Program-made: the position numbers and the translations under genes | Part shown: one piece after another, positions 1 through 4,985 of the stretch | Numbering within the stretch: position 1 is the first letter of the stretch | How the letters are laid out: each line of letters starts with the position of its first letter | Origin: JBBPYA01 sp038200385 | GTDB taxonomy: Bacteria > Actinomycetota > Actinomycetes > Mycobacteriales > Geodermatophilaceae | Direction of reading: 5' to 3' | Assembly (NCBI GenBank): GCA_038200385.1 | Contig: JBBPYA010000306.1 | Coordinates: forward strand, 1-5,959 | Length of the DNA: 5,959 nucleotides | Notes under the pieces: model-generated | The model's database searches: none | The model's input: only the letters and a program-made list of their open reading frames with translations | What the model was told of the DNA's origin: nothing

Positions 1-616
1 TCGGTGCCAGCCGCTGATCGTTGATCGCGATCCCCTCCGCGCCGGCATCCCACAGCGCGTTGACGATGGCCTGCAGGTCGGTATCCAGGATCCGTCCGGC
101 CTCGGGTACCTGGCTGGTCTCCTGGCCGGTCACCGGGTCGGTTCCGGGCTGCGGCGGTGCGTCGGACAGCGTGACGATCAGACCTGGTCCGACGACGGCC
201 AGCACCGCCGCGGCGCCCTCGAGTCGGGCCACCTGGGCGGTCTGCTGGCGGCCCTCGACGGTGGCCGCCAGTTGCTCGTCCACCGCGGCGGCCACTCCGG
301 CCCGCGCCGCTTCCAGTCGCTGCTGAAGCGCGGCGCTGCGCGCGGAGTTCGCCACGACGTCGGCCAGCAGCCCCTGCCGGGCGCGCTCGCTCGCTGGGGC
401 GGAGGCGCGGGTGTCGGCGTAGGACATGCCCAGCAACAGCCCGAGTACGACGACGGTGGCCAGCACCGCCACCAGGGCGCGGCCACCGGTCCGGGTCACC
501 CCGGCGCTGCCTCTGCCGGCCGCCGCCTCGGCGTACGCCGGGTCCAGCGTGTCGCGCATCAGGTTGGCGAGCATGCCCTCCGTCATCGAGCCGGGTTTCG
601 GTCGGTGGCTGCCCAT
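1..616 (-). CDS. DUF881 family membrane protein (3' end outside window)
   Basis: This frame stays open from the ATG at 616 to the left edge, giving 205 residues; the C-terminus lies outside the window. The N-terminus (about 1-45) is cytoplasmic in character. One hydrophobic segment follows at about 47-65, then an Ala/Arg/Gln-rich, probably coiled-coil stretch at about 72-125. A soluble domain begins near residue 130 with VVGPGLIVTLSDAP and later ILDTDLQAIVNALWDAGAEG, both typical of DUF881. The family is found in Gram-positive bacteria; its biochemical role is not established. The gene starts 11 nt after the phosphatidyltransferase stop, so co-transcription is likely. The same pair occurs in M. 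tuberculosis (Rv1822-Rv1823). No good Shine-Dalgarno sits right before the 616 ATG (AGAGGGG is about 14 nt away). In-frame ATGs at 586 and 574 are alternative starts that keep the membrane helix. Confidence 0.88.
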   Translation of the reverse strand, partial: MGSHRPKPGSMTEGMLANLMRDTLDPAYAEAAAGRGSAGVTRTGGRALVAVLATVVVLGLLLGMSYADTRASAPASERARQGLLADVVANSARSAALQQRLEAARAGVAAAVDEQLAATVEGRQQTAQVARLEGAAAVLAVVGPGLIVTLSDAPPQPGTDPVTGQETSQVPEAGRILDTDLQAIVNALWDAGAEGIAINDQRLAP

Positions 617-627
617 CGACGTGCAGA

Positions 628-1251
628 TTACCCCTCTGTGGCAGCGATCACGGACTCCCGCCGGGCGGCTGCGACGAGTTGCGCGACCTGCAGCACGTAC
701 AGGGCGCCGGACCACAGGTACAGCCCGACTCCCCAGGCCGTGAACGCGTAGGCGATCGGGGCGGCCACCGACGCCACCGCGCCGTCCCTCGCCGCGAGCA
801 GCAGCAGCGGGAAGGCGTAGAGCAGGTTGAACGTCGCGGCCTTGCCGAGGTAGTGCACGGCCAGCGGTGGGTACCGGTACCGGTACAGCAGGCCCAGGCA
901 GCCGGTGAGCAGCAGGTCCCGGCCGAGGATCAGCGCCGCCACCCACAGCGGGATGATGCCGCGCACGACGAACGCGACCAGCGTGCTGACGATGTAGAGC
1001 CGGTCGGCCAGCGGGTCGAGCAGGGTGCCGAGCCGGCTGGTCTGACCGAGCAGCCGCGCGAGCTTGCCATCGAGGTAGTCGCTGATCCCGGCGACGGCGA
1101 GCACGACGATCGCGGCGACGTCCCAGCGTGGTCCGAGCAGCAGCCACAGGAACAGCGGTACGCCGAGCAGCCGCAGGACGCTGAGCAGGTTGGGTACCGT
1201 GAGGATGCGGTCGGCAAACAGCTCGCTCGGCCGCGGCAGCGGGTCGGTCAG
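628..1251 (-). CDS. CDP-alcohol phosphatidyltransferase (PgsA2-like), probable CTG start
   Basis: This is a membrane enzyme that transfers a phosphatidyl group from CDP-diacylglycerol to an alcohol acceptor, probably for phosphatidylglycerophosphate or cardiolipin synthesis. The full family signature D-x2-D-G-x2-A-R-x8-G-x3-D-x3-D is present: D58, D61, G62, A65, R66, G75, D79 and D83, counted from the CTG at 1251. The length of 207 residues and several hydrophobic helices fit the family. The first ATG/GTG/TTG in frame is a GTG at 1104, which would remove the first helix (PNLLSVLRLLGVPLFLWLLL) and begin just before the active site, so it is unlikely to be the real start. The open frame begins directly after the dodecin TAG, with CTG ACC GAC. 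A GGGGGAG at 1255-1261 could serve as ribosome binding site, though its spacing is short. The acceptor alcohol cannot be decided from sequence. Gene order with DUF881 suggests the ortholog of Rv1822 (pgsA2). Confidence 0.88.
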   Translation of the reverse strand: MTDPLPRPSELFADRILTVPNLLSVLRLLGVPLFLWLLLGPRWDVAAIVVLAVAGISDYLDGKLARLLGQTSRLGTLLDPLADRLYIVSTLVAFVVRGIIPLWVAALILGRDLLLTGCLGLLYRYRYPPLAVHYLGKAATFNLLYAFPLLLLAARDGAVASVAAPIAYAFTAWGVGLYLWSGALYVLQVAQLVAAARRESVIAATEG

Positions 1252-1470
1252 CTACTCCCCCGAGCCCTCGAACTTGAACGAAAGCTTTAGCCGCGCCCGG
1301 TAGGCGACGACCTGACCTTCCTCGATCTGCAGGTCCAGTTCGACCACCTCGGCGATGCGCAGGTCACGGATGGTCTTGCTGGCCGTGGCGATCGCCGAGC
1401 TTGCGGCCTTTTCCCAGGACTCGGTGCTGGTGCCGACCAGCTCAGTGACCCGGTAGACGTTCTCCGCCAT
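1252..1470 (-). CDS. Dodecin family protein
   Basis: A 72-residue protein matching the dodecin fold (beta-alpha-beta-beta). It starts MAENVYRVTELVGTSTESW, has a helix at about 16-36, then two long strands ending FKFEGSGE. Classical dodecins form hollow dodecamers that store flavin, and some also bind coenzyme A. The ATG at 1470 is preceded by AGAGGAG at 5-nt spacing and is preferred over the ATG at 1506, which would add a non-conserved leader. In classical dodecins the helix is followed by LDWFEV, whose Trp stacks on the flavin. Here the corresponding text is LRIAEV, so the Trp is replaced by Ile, and the later Tyr-Gln becomes Tyr-Arg (Y57-R58). It therefore belongs to a dodecin subgroup without the classical flavin site, and its ligand is unknown. 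It is the first gene of a unit with the phosphatidyltransferase, which opens immediately after its TAG. Confidence 0.9.
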   Translation of the reverse strand: MAENVYRVTELVGTSTESWEKAASSAIATASKTIRDLRIAEVVELDLQIEEGQVVAYRARLKLSFKFEGSGE

Positions 1471-1504
1471 GGTTGCTCCTCTGGATTCCGGCTGGCTGCG
1501 ACCC

Positions 1505-1534
1505 AACCTGCTCCGGGATGCGGCCGGGTGTCAA
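1505..1534 (-). promoter_or_regulatory. Candidate sigma-70-type promoter of the dodecin operon
   Basis: On the minus strand a perfect TTGACA (1534-1529) is followed after 18 nt by CAGGTT (1510-1505). CAGGTT resembles the actinobacterial -10 consensus TAGRRT in four of six positions. Transcription would start near 1498, giving a short leader with the AGAGGAG ribosome binding site of dodecin. The -35 match is strong and the -10 match is weak. Confidence 0.45.
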
Positions 1535-1539
1535 CCCGG
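1524..1539. promoter_or_regulatory. Inverted repeat over the dodecin -35 box (candidate operator)
   Basis: CCGGGT-GTCA-ACCCGG is a perfect 6-bp inverted repeat with a 4-nt centre. It covers the TTGACA -35 box at 1529-1534, so a dimeric regulator bound here would block RNA polymerase. No specific regulator family is recognised. In such GC-rich DNA a chance repeat is possible. Confidence 0.3.
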
Positions 1540-1701
1540 GAGGGTGGAGCGCTGCCGCGTGGCCGCGTCCCAGCACTGCCGTCGACGCTGAATCGGTATC
1601 CCGGAGAACCGCGCCAACGGGTTGCCGCCCGGTCGTGGACCGCTGAGCAGCCGCCGCTCCTTGCTGCGTAGGGCGGGCGCCCCGCAGGTCGATTCGGTTG
1701 G

Positions 1702-1725
1702 CCCGTCCCCACTCTTGAGGACGGG
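1702..1725 (-). terminator. Second hairpin downstream of the 61-residue gene
   Basis: CCCGTCC (1702-1708) pairs perfectly with GGACGGG (1719-1725) around a 10-nt loop. It lies directly after the larger hairpin in the direction of minus-strand transcription. There is no T tract after it, so it may act as a backup terminator or an RNA 3'-end stabiliser. Confidence 0.4.
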
Positions 1726-1732
1726 TATGCCA

Positions 1733-1775
1733 GCCGCGGGTGAGGGCGTGACGGGCGAGGCCCCTCACCCGCGGC
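1733..1775 (-). terminator. 14-bp perfect hairpin, probable terminator
   Basis: Positions 1733-1746 (GCCGCGGGTGAGGG) are the exact reverse complement of 1762-1775, with a 15-nt loop. The hairpin begins 13 nt after the stop codon of the minus-strand gene ending at 1789, which is where a terminator is expected. There is no T tract, as is common for terminators in GC-rich actinobacteria. Confidence 0.65.
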
Positions 1776-1788
1776 CGGAGTCGAACGG

Positions 1789-1974
1789 TTACAGGCCGAG
1801 CTTCCCGCCGATGCCGCCGGCCAGGTCCTGCGGGTCGATGCCGAACTTGGCTAGCAGACCGGCGTCCTGTTCGGTGTCGACGGTCTCCGGCAAGTCGGAA
1901 TGGGCCTTTTTGGCCTGCTCGTCGTCACCGCGCGACTTGATCATTTCTACGATCTTGTCCTTGGGAATCTGCAT
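1789..1974 (-). CDS. Small hypothetical protein (61 aa)
   Basis: I do not recognise a named domain. The protein is charged and soluble. A basic and acidic N-terminal half (MQIPKDKIVEMIKSRGDDEQ) probably forms a helix. Near 27-45 comes LPETVDTEQDAGLLAKFGID, and the tail is glycine-rich (DLAGGIGGKLGL). The sequence looks like a real small protein, not a shadow frame. The ATG at 1974 has AAAGGA 5 nt upstream, the reading frame is clean, and it lies 43 nt downstream of the PRC-barrel/DUF2382 gene on the same strand. Similar short proteins occur widely in actinobacteria as far as I recall, without known function. Its neighbours suggest co-expression with stress or envelope genes. A strong hairpin follows the stop codon. 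Confidence 0.72.
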   Translation of the reverse strand: MQIPKDKIVEMIKSRGDDEQAKKAHSDLPETVDTEQDAGLLAKFGIDPQDLAGGIGGKLGL

Positions 1975-2017
1975 GGGAGTCCTTTCCGTTGTTGCCGTGC
2001 GATTCGGCTCAGGCCGG

Positions 2018-2761
2018 TCAGACTCGCTGACCCTCGACCCCGTCGGTGTCGATCTGCTCCTTGCGGACGGACTCGGTGACGTTCTCCTCGCCGGTGACCG
2101 TCTCGGTGCCCATCCGGACCCGCTCGACGGGCACGGTCTCCTTGTTGACCACGACGCGCTCCTCGGTGAGGGTCACCTCGTGCTCCTCCTCGGTGAGGTC
2201 CCCGCCGGCCATCGCCTCGCCGCGGTTGGCGTCGGTGATCGGCTCCCGGTCGACCCGGACCTCCTCCCGGCTGACCGGGACGGTCATGGTGACGTCCTCG
2301 GTGACGATGTACTTGCGGAGGCGGGCCGTGCCGGTCTCATGCTGCTCGGTGCCGACCTGCAGCTGCTCCTCCGAGCGCGTCATCGCCTCGTCGGTGTTCG
2401 GCCCCGAGGTGTCGTGGCCTTCCTGCCCACCCTGCTGGGGCTGGCCACCACTGATGCCGTAGTGCCGGTACAGGTCCTGCTCGTCCTGCACGCTCAGCTC
2501 GCGCCCCGGGTCGTGGTGCGGGGCGTCCTTCAGCAGGTCCTTGTCGTAGGGCACCCGCAGGTTCTCGCCGTCGAAGTCGGCCTGTGCCAACGGAAGCAGG
2601 GACACGTTTCCGCCGAACATGCCGGTCTTGACCGATACCCACTCGGGCTGGTCCGTCTGGTTGTCTAAGTAGAGCTCCTCGACCTTGCCTAGCTTCGAGT
2701 CGTCGCGGCCCAGGACTGTCTTGCCGGTCAGCTCCATCGGGTCTTGCAGGTTCATGGTCAT
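2018..2761 (-). CDS. PRC-barrel / DUF2382 (YsnF/AvaK-type) stress protein
   Basis: A 247-residue soluble protein with two recognisable parts. Residues about 8-80 form a PRC-barrel domain, with LTGKTVLGRDDSKLGKVEEL at its start, a following strand PEWVSVKTGMFGG, and then SLLPLAQADFDGENLRVPYD. A Gly/Gln/His-rich linker covers about 104-125. Residues about 128-240 are a DUF2382 domain: alternating charged beta-type repeats such as TVPVSREEVRVDREPI, VTLTEERVVVNKETVPVERV and TVTGEENVTESVRKE. Proteins of this architecture are common in actinobacteria and cyanobacteria and are linked to general stress, but the molecular function is unknown. AAGGAG lies 4 nt before the ATG at 2761 and 10 nt before the ATG at 2755, so either may be used. 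It is the middle gene of a three-gene minus-strand run, 76 nt after the channel-like gene. Confidence 0.9.
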   Translation of the reverse strand: MTMNLQDPMELTGKTVLGRDDSKLGKVEELYLDNQTDQPEWVSVKTGMFGGNVSLLPLAQADFDGENLRVPYDKDLLKDAPHHDPGRELSVQDEQDLYRHYGISGGQPQQGGQEGHDTSGPNTDEAMTRSEEQLQVGTEQHETGTARLRKYIVTEDVTMTVPVSREEVRVDREPITDANRGEAMAGGDLTEEEHEVTLTEERVVVNKETVPVERVRMGTETVTGEENVTESVRKEQIDTDGVEGQRV

Positions 2762-2790
2762 GAATCTCCTTGAGTGGTGTGCAGATCACA

Positions 2791-2806
2791 GGAATGTATT
2801 CATTCC
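2791..2806. promoter_or_regulatory. AT-rich inverted repeat upstream of the PRC-barrel gene
   Basis: GGAATG-TATT-CATTCC is a perfect 6-bp inverted repeat in an otherwise GC-rich spacer. It lies 30 nt upstream of the PRC-barrel start and 32 nt after the channel-gene stop. On the minus strand it contains TACATT (2798-2793), a possible -10 element, but there is no convincing -35 box. It could be an operator, an internal promoter or a weak hairpin. Confidence 0.3.
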
Positions 2807-2837
2807 AGCGGGGTCTCTTGTGGCGTAGCGGCGCAGG

Positions 2838-3626
2838 TCAGGCCTTTCGCGCGCCAATTCGGTCTTCTGCCTGCTGACGGGAATTCCCCGACTTGCCCTG
2901 CTGGGACTGGGCCTTGTCCTTCGCCTGGGCGGCCTGCTCCTTGACGCCGGGGGCGTTGCGGACCTGCTCGGCCATCTTCGGCTTCTCCTCGTCGTACTTG
3001 GACAGCGTCTGCTCCCAACGGCTGGTCATCGGCTTGATGCCACCGCCGCCGACCGCGACGATCACCACACCCACCAGCGCCGCCAGCGAGGCGTACAGCA
3101 CGGCGTTGACGACATTCGTAGCGATCTGCAGCTGATCCAGTGCAGCGATCACACCGAGCGCCAGAATCAGCCCCGACACGACGTTGGCCAGAATCTTCGC
3201 GTAGGACAGGCCACCGAGAGAGTTCTGGATGAGCCCCTTGACGGCGGCGGCGATCGCGGAGGCGATCACAATGATGAGGATCGCCACGAACACCTTGGGC
3301 AGGTAGCCGATGATCGCCGCGAGGTAGGCGCTGATCGGGTTGGGCCCGAAGACTCCGAAGGCCATCGACAGCACGAACAGCATCACCGCGTAAAAAACGA
3401 TCTTCGCGAGAATGTCCGAGGCGTCGTACTGGCTCTTGTCCAGCGCCTTTTTGACTCCGCCCTTCTCCACCGCCTTGTCGAAGCCGACTTTCTCCAGCAC
3501 CTTCGCGATGATCTTCGCGATGAGCTTGGCGATGATGTACCCGATGATCAGGATCACCAGGAATGCGAGCAGCTTGGGCAAGAACTCCACCAGGGTGGTC
3601 AGTCCGTCTTTCAAGGCTTGGATCAT
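2838..3626 (-). CDS. Mechanosensitive-channel-like membrane protein (conserved TM helix repeats)
   Basis: A 262-residue integral membrane protein. Hydrophobic helices are visible at about 17-42, 72-92, 103-128, 147-163 and 172-194. The first is followed by a basic stretch (AKLIAKIIAKVLEKVGFDKA) typical of the conserved TM-helix repeat found in MscS-related proteins. The third segment, with ISAYLAAIIGYLPKVFVAIL, repeats this pattern. There is no MscS beta domain. A soluble Lys/Gln/Glu-rich tail occupies about 200-262 and includes KEQAAQAKDKAQSQQGKSG. The likely role is an osmotic-stress or envelope membrane protein; channel activity is an inference from related proteins. The start at 3626 has AAGGAG at 6-nt spacing and begins MIQALKDG. 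The upstream in-frame start at 3674 would add a polar leader before it. It is the first gene of the run ending at 1789. Confidence 0.85.
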   Translation of the reverse strand: MIQALKDGLTTLVEFLPKLLAFLVILIIGYIIAKLIAKIIAKVLEKVGFDKAVEKGGVKKALDKSQYDASDILAKIVFYAVMLFVLSMAFGVFGPNPISAYLAAIIGYLPKVFVAILIIVIASAIAAAVKGLIQNSLGGLSYAKILANVVSGLILALGVIAALDQLQIATNVVNAVLYASLAALVGVVIVAVGGGGIKPMTSRWEQTLSKYDEEKPKMAEQVRNAPGVKEQAAQAKDKAQSQQGKSGNSRQQAEDRIGARKA

Positions 3627-3904
3627 CGTGCGCTCCTTGCTGAGAGGGCGGGTACATAGATGTAGTTCCCGCACTGGTCACGAGCCGGGCGGCCCGATCG
3701 AGGATGCTTGGCCAGGTGATACAGCCGAACGCCGAGCAGTACGGCGAACTCGATGACGTCCGGCGGTTCGCCGTCCTCGGCCAGGTCGCAGGACGACCCG
3801 TGCGCGTCACCGCAGTAGGCCCGCGCGTGGCGTGCGGCACCAGGCGACGTCGATCTCCGCGTGGTGCGCGCGTGCAGGAGCGGCGACGCTCGCGAGCCCG
3901 GCAT
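3623..3904 (-). CDS. Doubtful small ORF upstream of the channel gene (93 aa)
   Basis: An open frame from the ATG at 3904 (or from a GTG at 3994) ends in TGA at 3623-3625, overlapping the channel-gene ATG as ATGA. Such an overlap is typical of translationally coupled genes. In its middle third codon positions are almost all G or C and the translation is balanced, for example DLAEDGEPPDVIEFAVLLGV then RLYHLAKHP. Its first third and last twenty residues look like non-coding sequence (rich in Arg, Ser and Pro). No family is recognised and the ribosome binding site is poor. It may be a small lineage-specific protein, the remnant of a decayed gene, or chance. The opposite strand is also open at 3704-4036, which weakens the case. 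Confidence 0.22.
   Translation of the reverse strand: MPGSRASPLLHARTTRRSTSPGAARHARAYCGDAHGSSCDLAEDGEPPDVIEFAVLLGVRLYHLAKHPRSGRPARDQCGNYIYVPALSARSAR
3653..3681 (-). promoter_or_regulatory. Weak candidate promoter of the channel-like gene
   Basis: On the minus strand GTGACC (3681-3676) and TATGTA (3658-3653) are separated by 17 nt. They match the -35 consensus in four positions and the -10 consensus in three. A start near 3646 would give a leader of about 20 nt carrying the AAGGAG site. It lies inside the doubtful ORF at 3623-3904; if that ORF is real, this promoter is probably not. Confidence 0.25.
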
Positions 3905-4047
3905 GCTCAGCCCTACTTTCACGGTGCAGGGCTGCCGGGTCCGGGGCTGCGCCTGAGGTCGTACTGGTTTGAGCGGGTGCTTGCTGGTCGACACCGCGCC
4001 TTCCGGCGGGTCCGCCCGTGGGGGGTGCTCTCCTAGTTAGAGACCCC

Positions 4048-4072
4048 TGGCCCCGGAATAGTCTCGGGGTCA
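4048..4072 (+). other. 8-bp hairpin upstream of the acetyltransferase
   Basis: TGGCCCCG (4048-4055) pairs with CGGGGTCA (4065-4072), with one G-T wobble, around the loop GAATAGTCT. An alternative pairing, GAGAC with GTCTC, overlaps it. It lies 15 nt before the CRP-like palindrome. It may be part of a leader RNA or simply GC-rich pairing. Confidence 0.3.
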
Positions 4073-4086
4073 ACCGGGAGAACTTG

Positions 4087-4102
4087 TGTGACCCCCGTCA
4101 CG
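4087..4102. promoter_or_regulatory. Candidate CRP/GlxR-type binding site
   Basis: TGTGA-CCCCCG-TCACG matches the CRP-family consensus TGTGA-N6-TCACA in nine of ten defined positions, with an exact GTGA-N6-TCAC core. CRP of mycobacteria and GlxR of corynebacteria, both cAMP-responsive, bind this palindrome. It lies about 64 nt upstream of the acetyltransferase ATG at 4166 and overlaps a possible GTG start at 4088. If functional, it favours the 4166 start. Confidence 0.45.
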
Positions 4103-4165
4103 GCCCCGGCGGCCCGGGTGGCACGGAGCTACGGTCGCCCGACCCGCCCGCCGGCCGGCGGTGCC

Positions 4166-4741
4166 ATGATGCCTCCCGTGCGGGAATTCCTGCGGACGCC
4201 GCGGCTGGTGCTGCGCGAGTTCACCCCCGCCGACGTCGACCTGCTCGTCGAGCTGGACAGCGATCCGGACGTCATGCACTTCATCACCGGCGGCGCCCCG
4301 ACGCCGCGGGCGGAGATCGTGACCGAGACGCTGCCGGCGTTCCTGTCCTACTACGAGCGCTTCGCCGGCTACGGCTTCTGGGCGGCGCTGGACCGCTCCC
4401 ACGGGACCTTCCTCGGCTGGTTTCACTTCCGACCCGGCGAGGGCCACCCGGCGGACGAGCCGGAACTCGGCTACCGGTTGCGCCGGGAGGCGTGGGGCCA
4501 GGAGTACGCCGTGGAGGGCTCCCGGGCGCTGATCGACAAGGGTTTCACCGACCTCGGCGTGCGCCGGGTGCTCGCGGAGACGATGGCGGTCCACGTCGCG
4601 TCCCGCCGGGTCATGGAGCGGGCCGGGATGACGTTGGTGCGCACGTTCCACCAGGACTGGCCCTATCCCATCCCGGGTGACGAACACGGTGACGTCGAGT
4701 ACGAGATCACCTGCGAGCAGTGGTCGGCCGTCCGCGCCTGA
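4166..4741 (+). CDS. GNAT family N-acetyltransferase (RimJ/RimL-like)
   Basis: A 191-residue cytosolic acetyltransferase that uses acetyl-CoA; the acceptor, probably a protein N-terminus or a small amine, is unknown. The N-terminus LRTPRLVLREFTPADVD is the classic start of the RimJ/RimL-type (Acetyltransf_3) family. Motif A is LGYRLRREAWGQEYAVEGSR (about 102-121), and motif B is VASRRVMERAGM. In most relatives the acetyl-CoA loop reads W-G-x-G-Y-A; here it is W110-G-Q-E113-Y-A, with Glu in place of the second Gly. Conserved ELGYR and L-x-E-T-M segments are present. The ATG pair at 4166/4169 was chosen because it leaves the usual short N-terminus. A GTG at 4088 has a GGGAG 7 nt upstream and would add 26 residues rich in Ala, Pro and Arg, which are not family-like. 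The gene converges on the PspC gene 10 nt away. Confidence 0.9.
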   Translation: MMPPVREFLRTPRLVLREFTPADVDLLVELDSDPDVMHFITGGAPTPRAEIVTETLPAFLSYYERFAGYGFWAALDRSHGTFLGWFHFRPGEGHPADEPELGYRLRREAWGQEYAVEGSRALIDKGFTDLGVRRVLAETMAVHVASRRVMERAGMTLVRTFHQDWPYPIPGDEHGDVEYEITCEQWSAVRA

Positions 4742-4757
4742 GCGTCGGCGCTCAGGC
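4736..4757. terminator. Bidirectional terminator hairpin containing both stop codons
   Basis: GCCTGAGCG (4736-4744), loop TCGG, CGCTCAGGC (4749-4757) form a perfect 9-bp stem. The acetyltransferase TGA (4739-4741) lies in the left arm and the PspC-gene TGA (4752-4754 on the minus strand) in the right arm at the mirror position. The hairpin is symmetric, so it can act on transcripts from both sides. There is no T tract. Confidence 0.7.
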
Positions 4758-4985
4758 CGCGATCGTCGCCGGGTACTCCTCGCGCGGCATCAACACCCAC
4801 AGGATCGGGTACACGAGCAACTGGCTGCCCGGGATCACGAGCAGCAGCAGGACGAACAGCGCCCGGGCCGGCCAGGGGTCCAGGCCGAAGCGCCGTCCGA
4901 GCCCGGCGCACACCCCGCCCAGGACCTTGCTGTCCCGGGGTCGGACGAGGCCGTTACGGCGCATCGTGTTCTGCAGCTGGTCCAT
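4752..4985 (-). CDS. PspC domain membrane protein (77 aa)
   Basis: A small PspC-family protein. The core RPRDSKVLGGVCAGLGRRFG at about 16-34 is the family signature. It is followed by a hydrophobic segment at about 41-66 (ARALFVLLLLVIPGSQLLVY PILWVLM) and a short polar tail PREEYPATIAA. PspC proteins sit in the cytoplasmic membrane and take part in envelope-stress responses. Stand-alone short versions like this are frequent in actinobacteria and their exact role is unclear. The ATG at 4985 is preceded by GAAGGA at 7-nt spacing. The open frame reaches further upstream to 5171, but it overlaps the esterase gene there and has no family features. The stop lies in the shared terminator with the acetyltransferase. 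A 119-nt spacer separates it from the esterase gene, so it may have its own promoter, but no convincing -35/-10 pair was found there. Confidence 0.9.
   Translation of the reverse strand: MDQLQNTMRRNGLVRPRDSKVLGGVCAGLGRRFGLDPWPARALFVLLLLVIPGSQLLVYPILWVLMPREEYPATIAA

Larger units (their letters stand above)
1471..1788. other. Non-coding region between two minus-strand units
   Basis: About 318 nt lie between the dodecin start and the stop of the 61-residue gene. The dodecin-proximal part carries the candidate promoter and inverted repeat. The part near 1700-1775 carries two hairpins that probably end the transcript arriving from 1789. I see nothing recognisable in 1545-1700. Open frames crossing the region are rich in Arg, Pro and Ser and lack family features, so I do not call them. 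Confidence 0.6.
3627..4165. other. Divergent intergenic region with no confident gene
   Basis: About 540 nt separate the divergent starts of the channel-like gene and the acetyltransferase. The half next to the channel gene holds the doubtful ORF and a weak promoter. The 3905-4040 part shows nothing recognisable. The part next to the acetyltransferase holds a hairpin at 4048-4072 and a CRP-type palindrome at 4087-4102. No tRNA or known riboswitch shape was recognised. Confidence 0.5.

Noticed and set aside
1545..1665. Possible small ORF on the minus strand after an AAGGAG near 1660
   Set aside because: The only initiator at a suitable distance would be CTG, and the roughly 40-residue product has no coding character.
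1770..1795. tRNA T-arm look-alike (GTTCGACTCC on the minus strand)
   Set aside because: The flanking bases do not form a T stem and no cloverleaf fits. The sequence lies just after a stop codon and runs into the terminator hairpin.
1622..2668. Long plus-strand open frame (348 codons)
   Set aside because: It lies opposite the PRC-barrel/DUF2382 and 61-residue genes. Its translation is a low-complexity Leu/Val/Asp/Gly shadow without family features.
2775..2790. Possible second CRP-like site before the PRC-barrel gene
   Set aside because: Only the TCACA half is good. At the correct spacing the left half reads TGGTG, matching two of five positions.
2800..3840. Long minus-strand open frame (346 codons) over the channel gene
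   Set aside because: It is a shifted frame of the channel-like gene, and its product is Arg/Gly/Asp-rich with no membrane helices.
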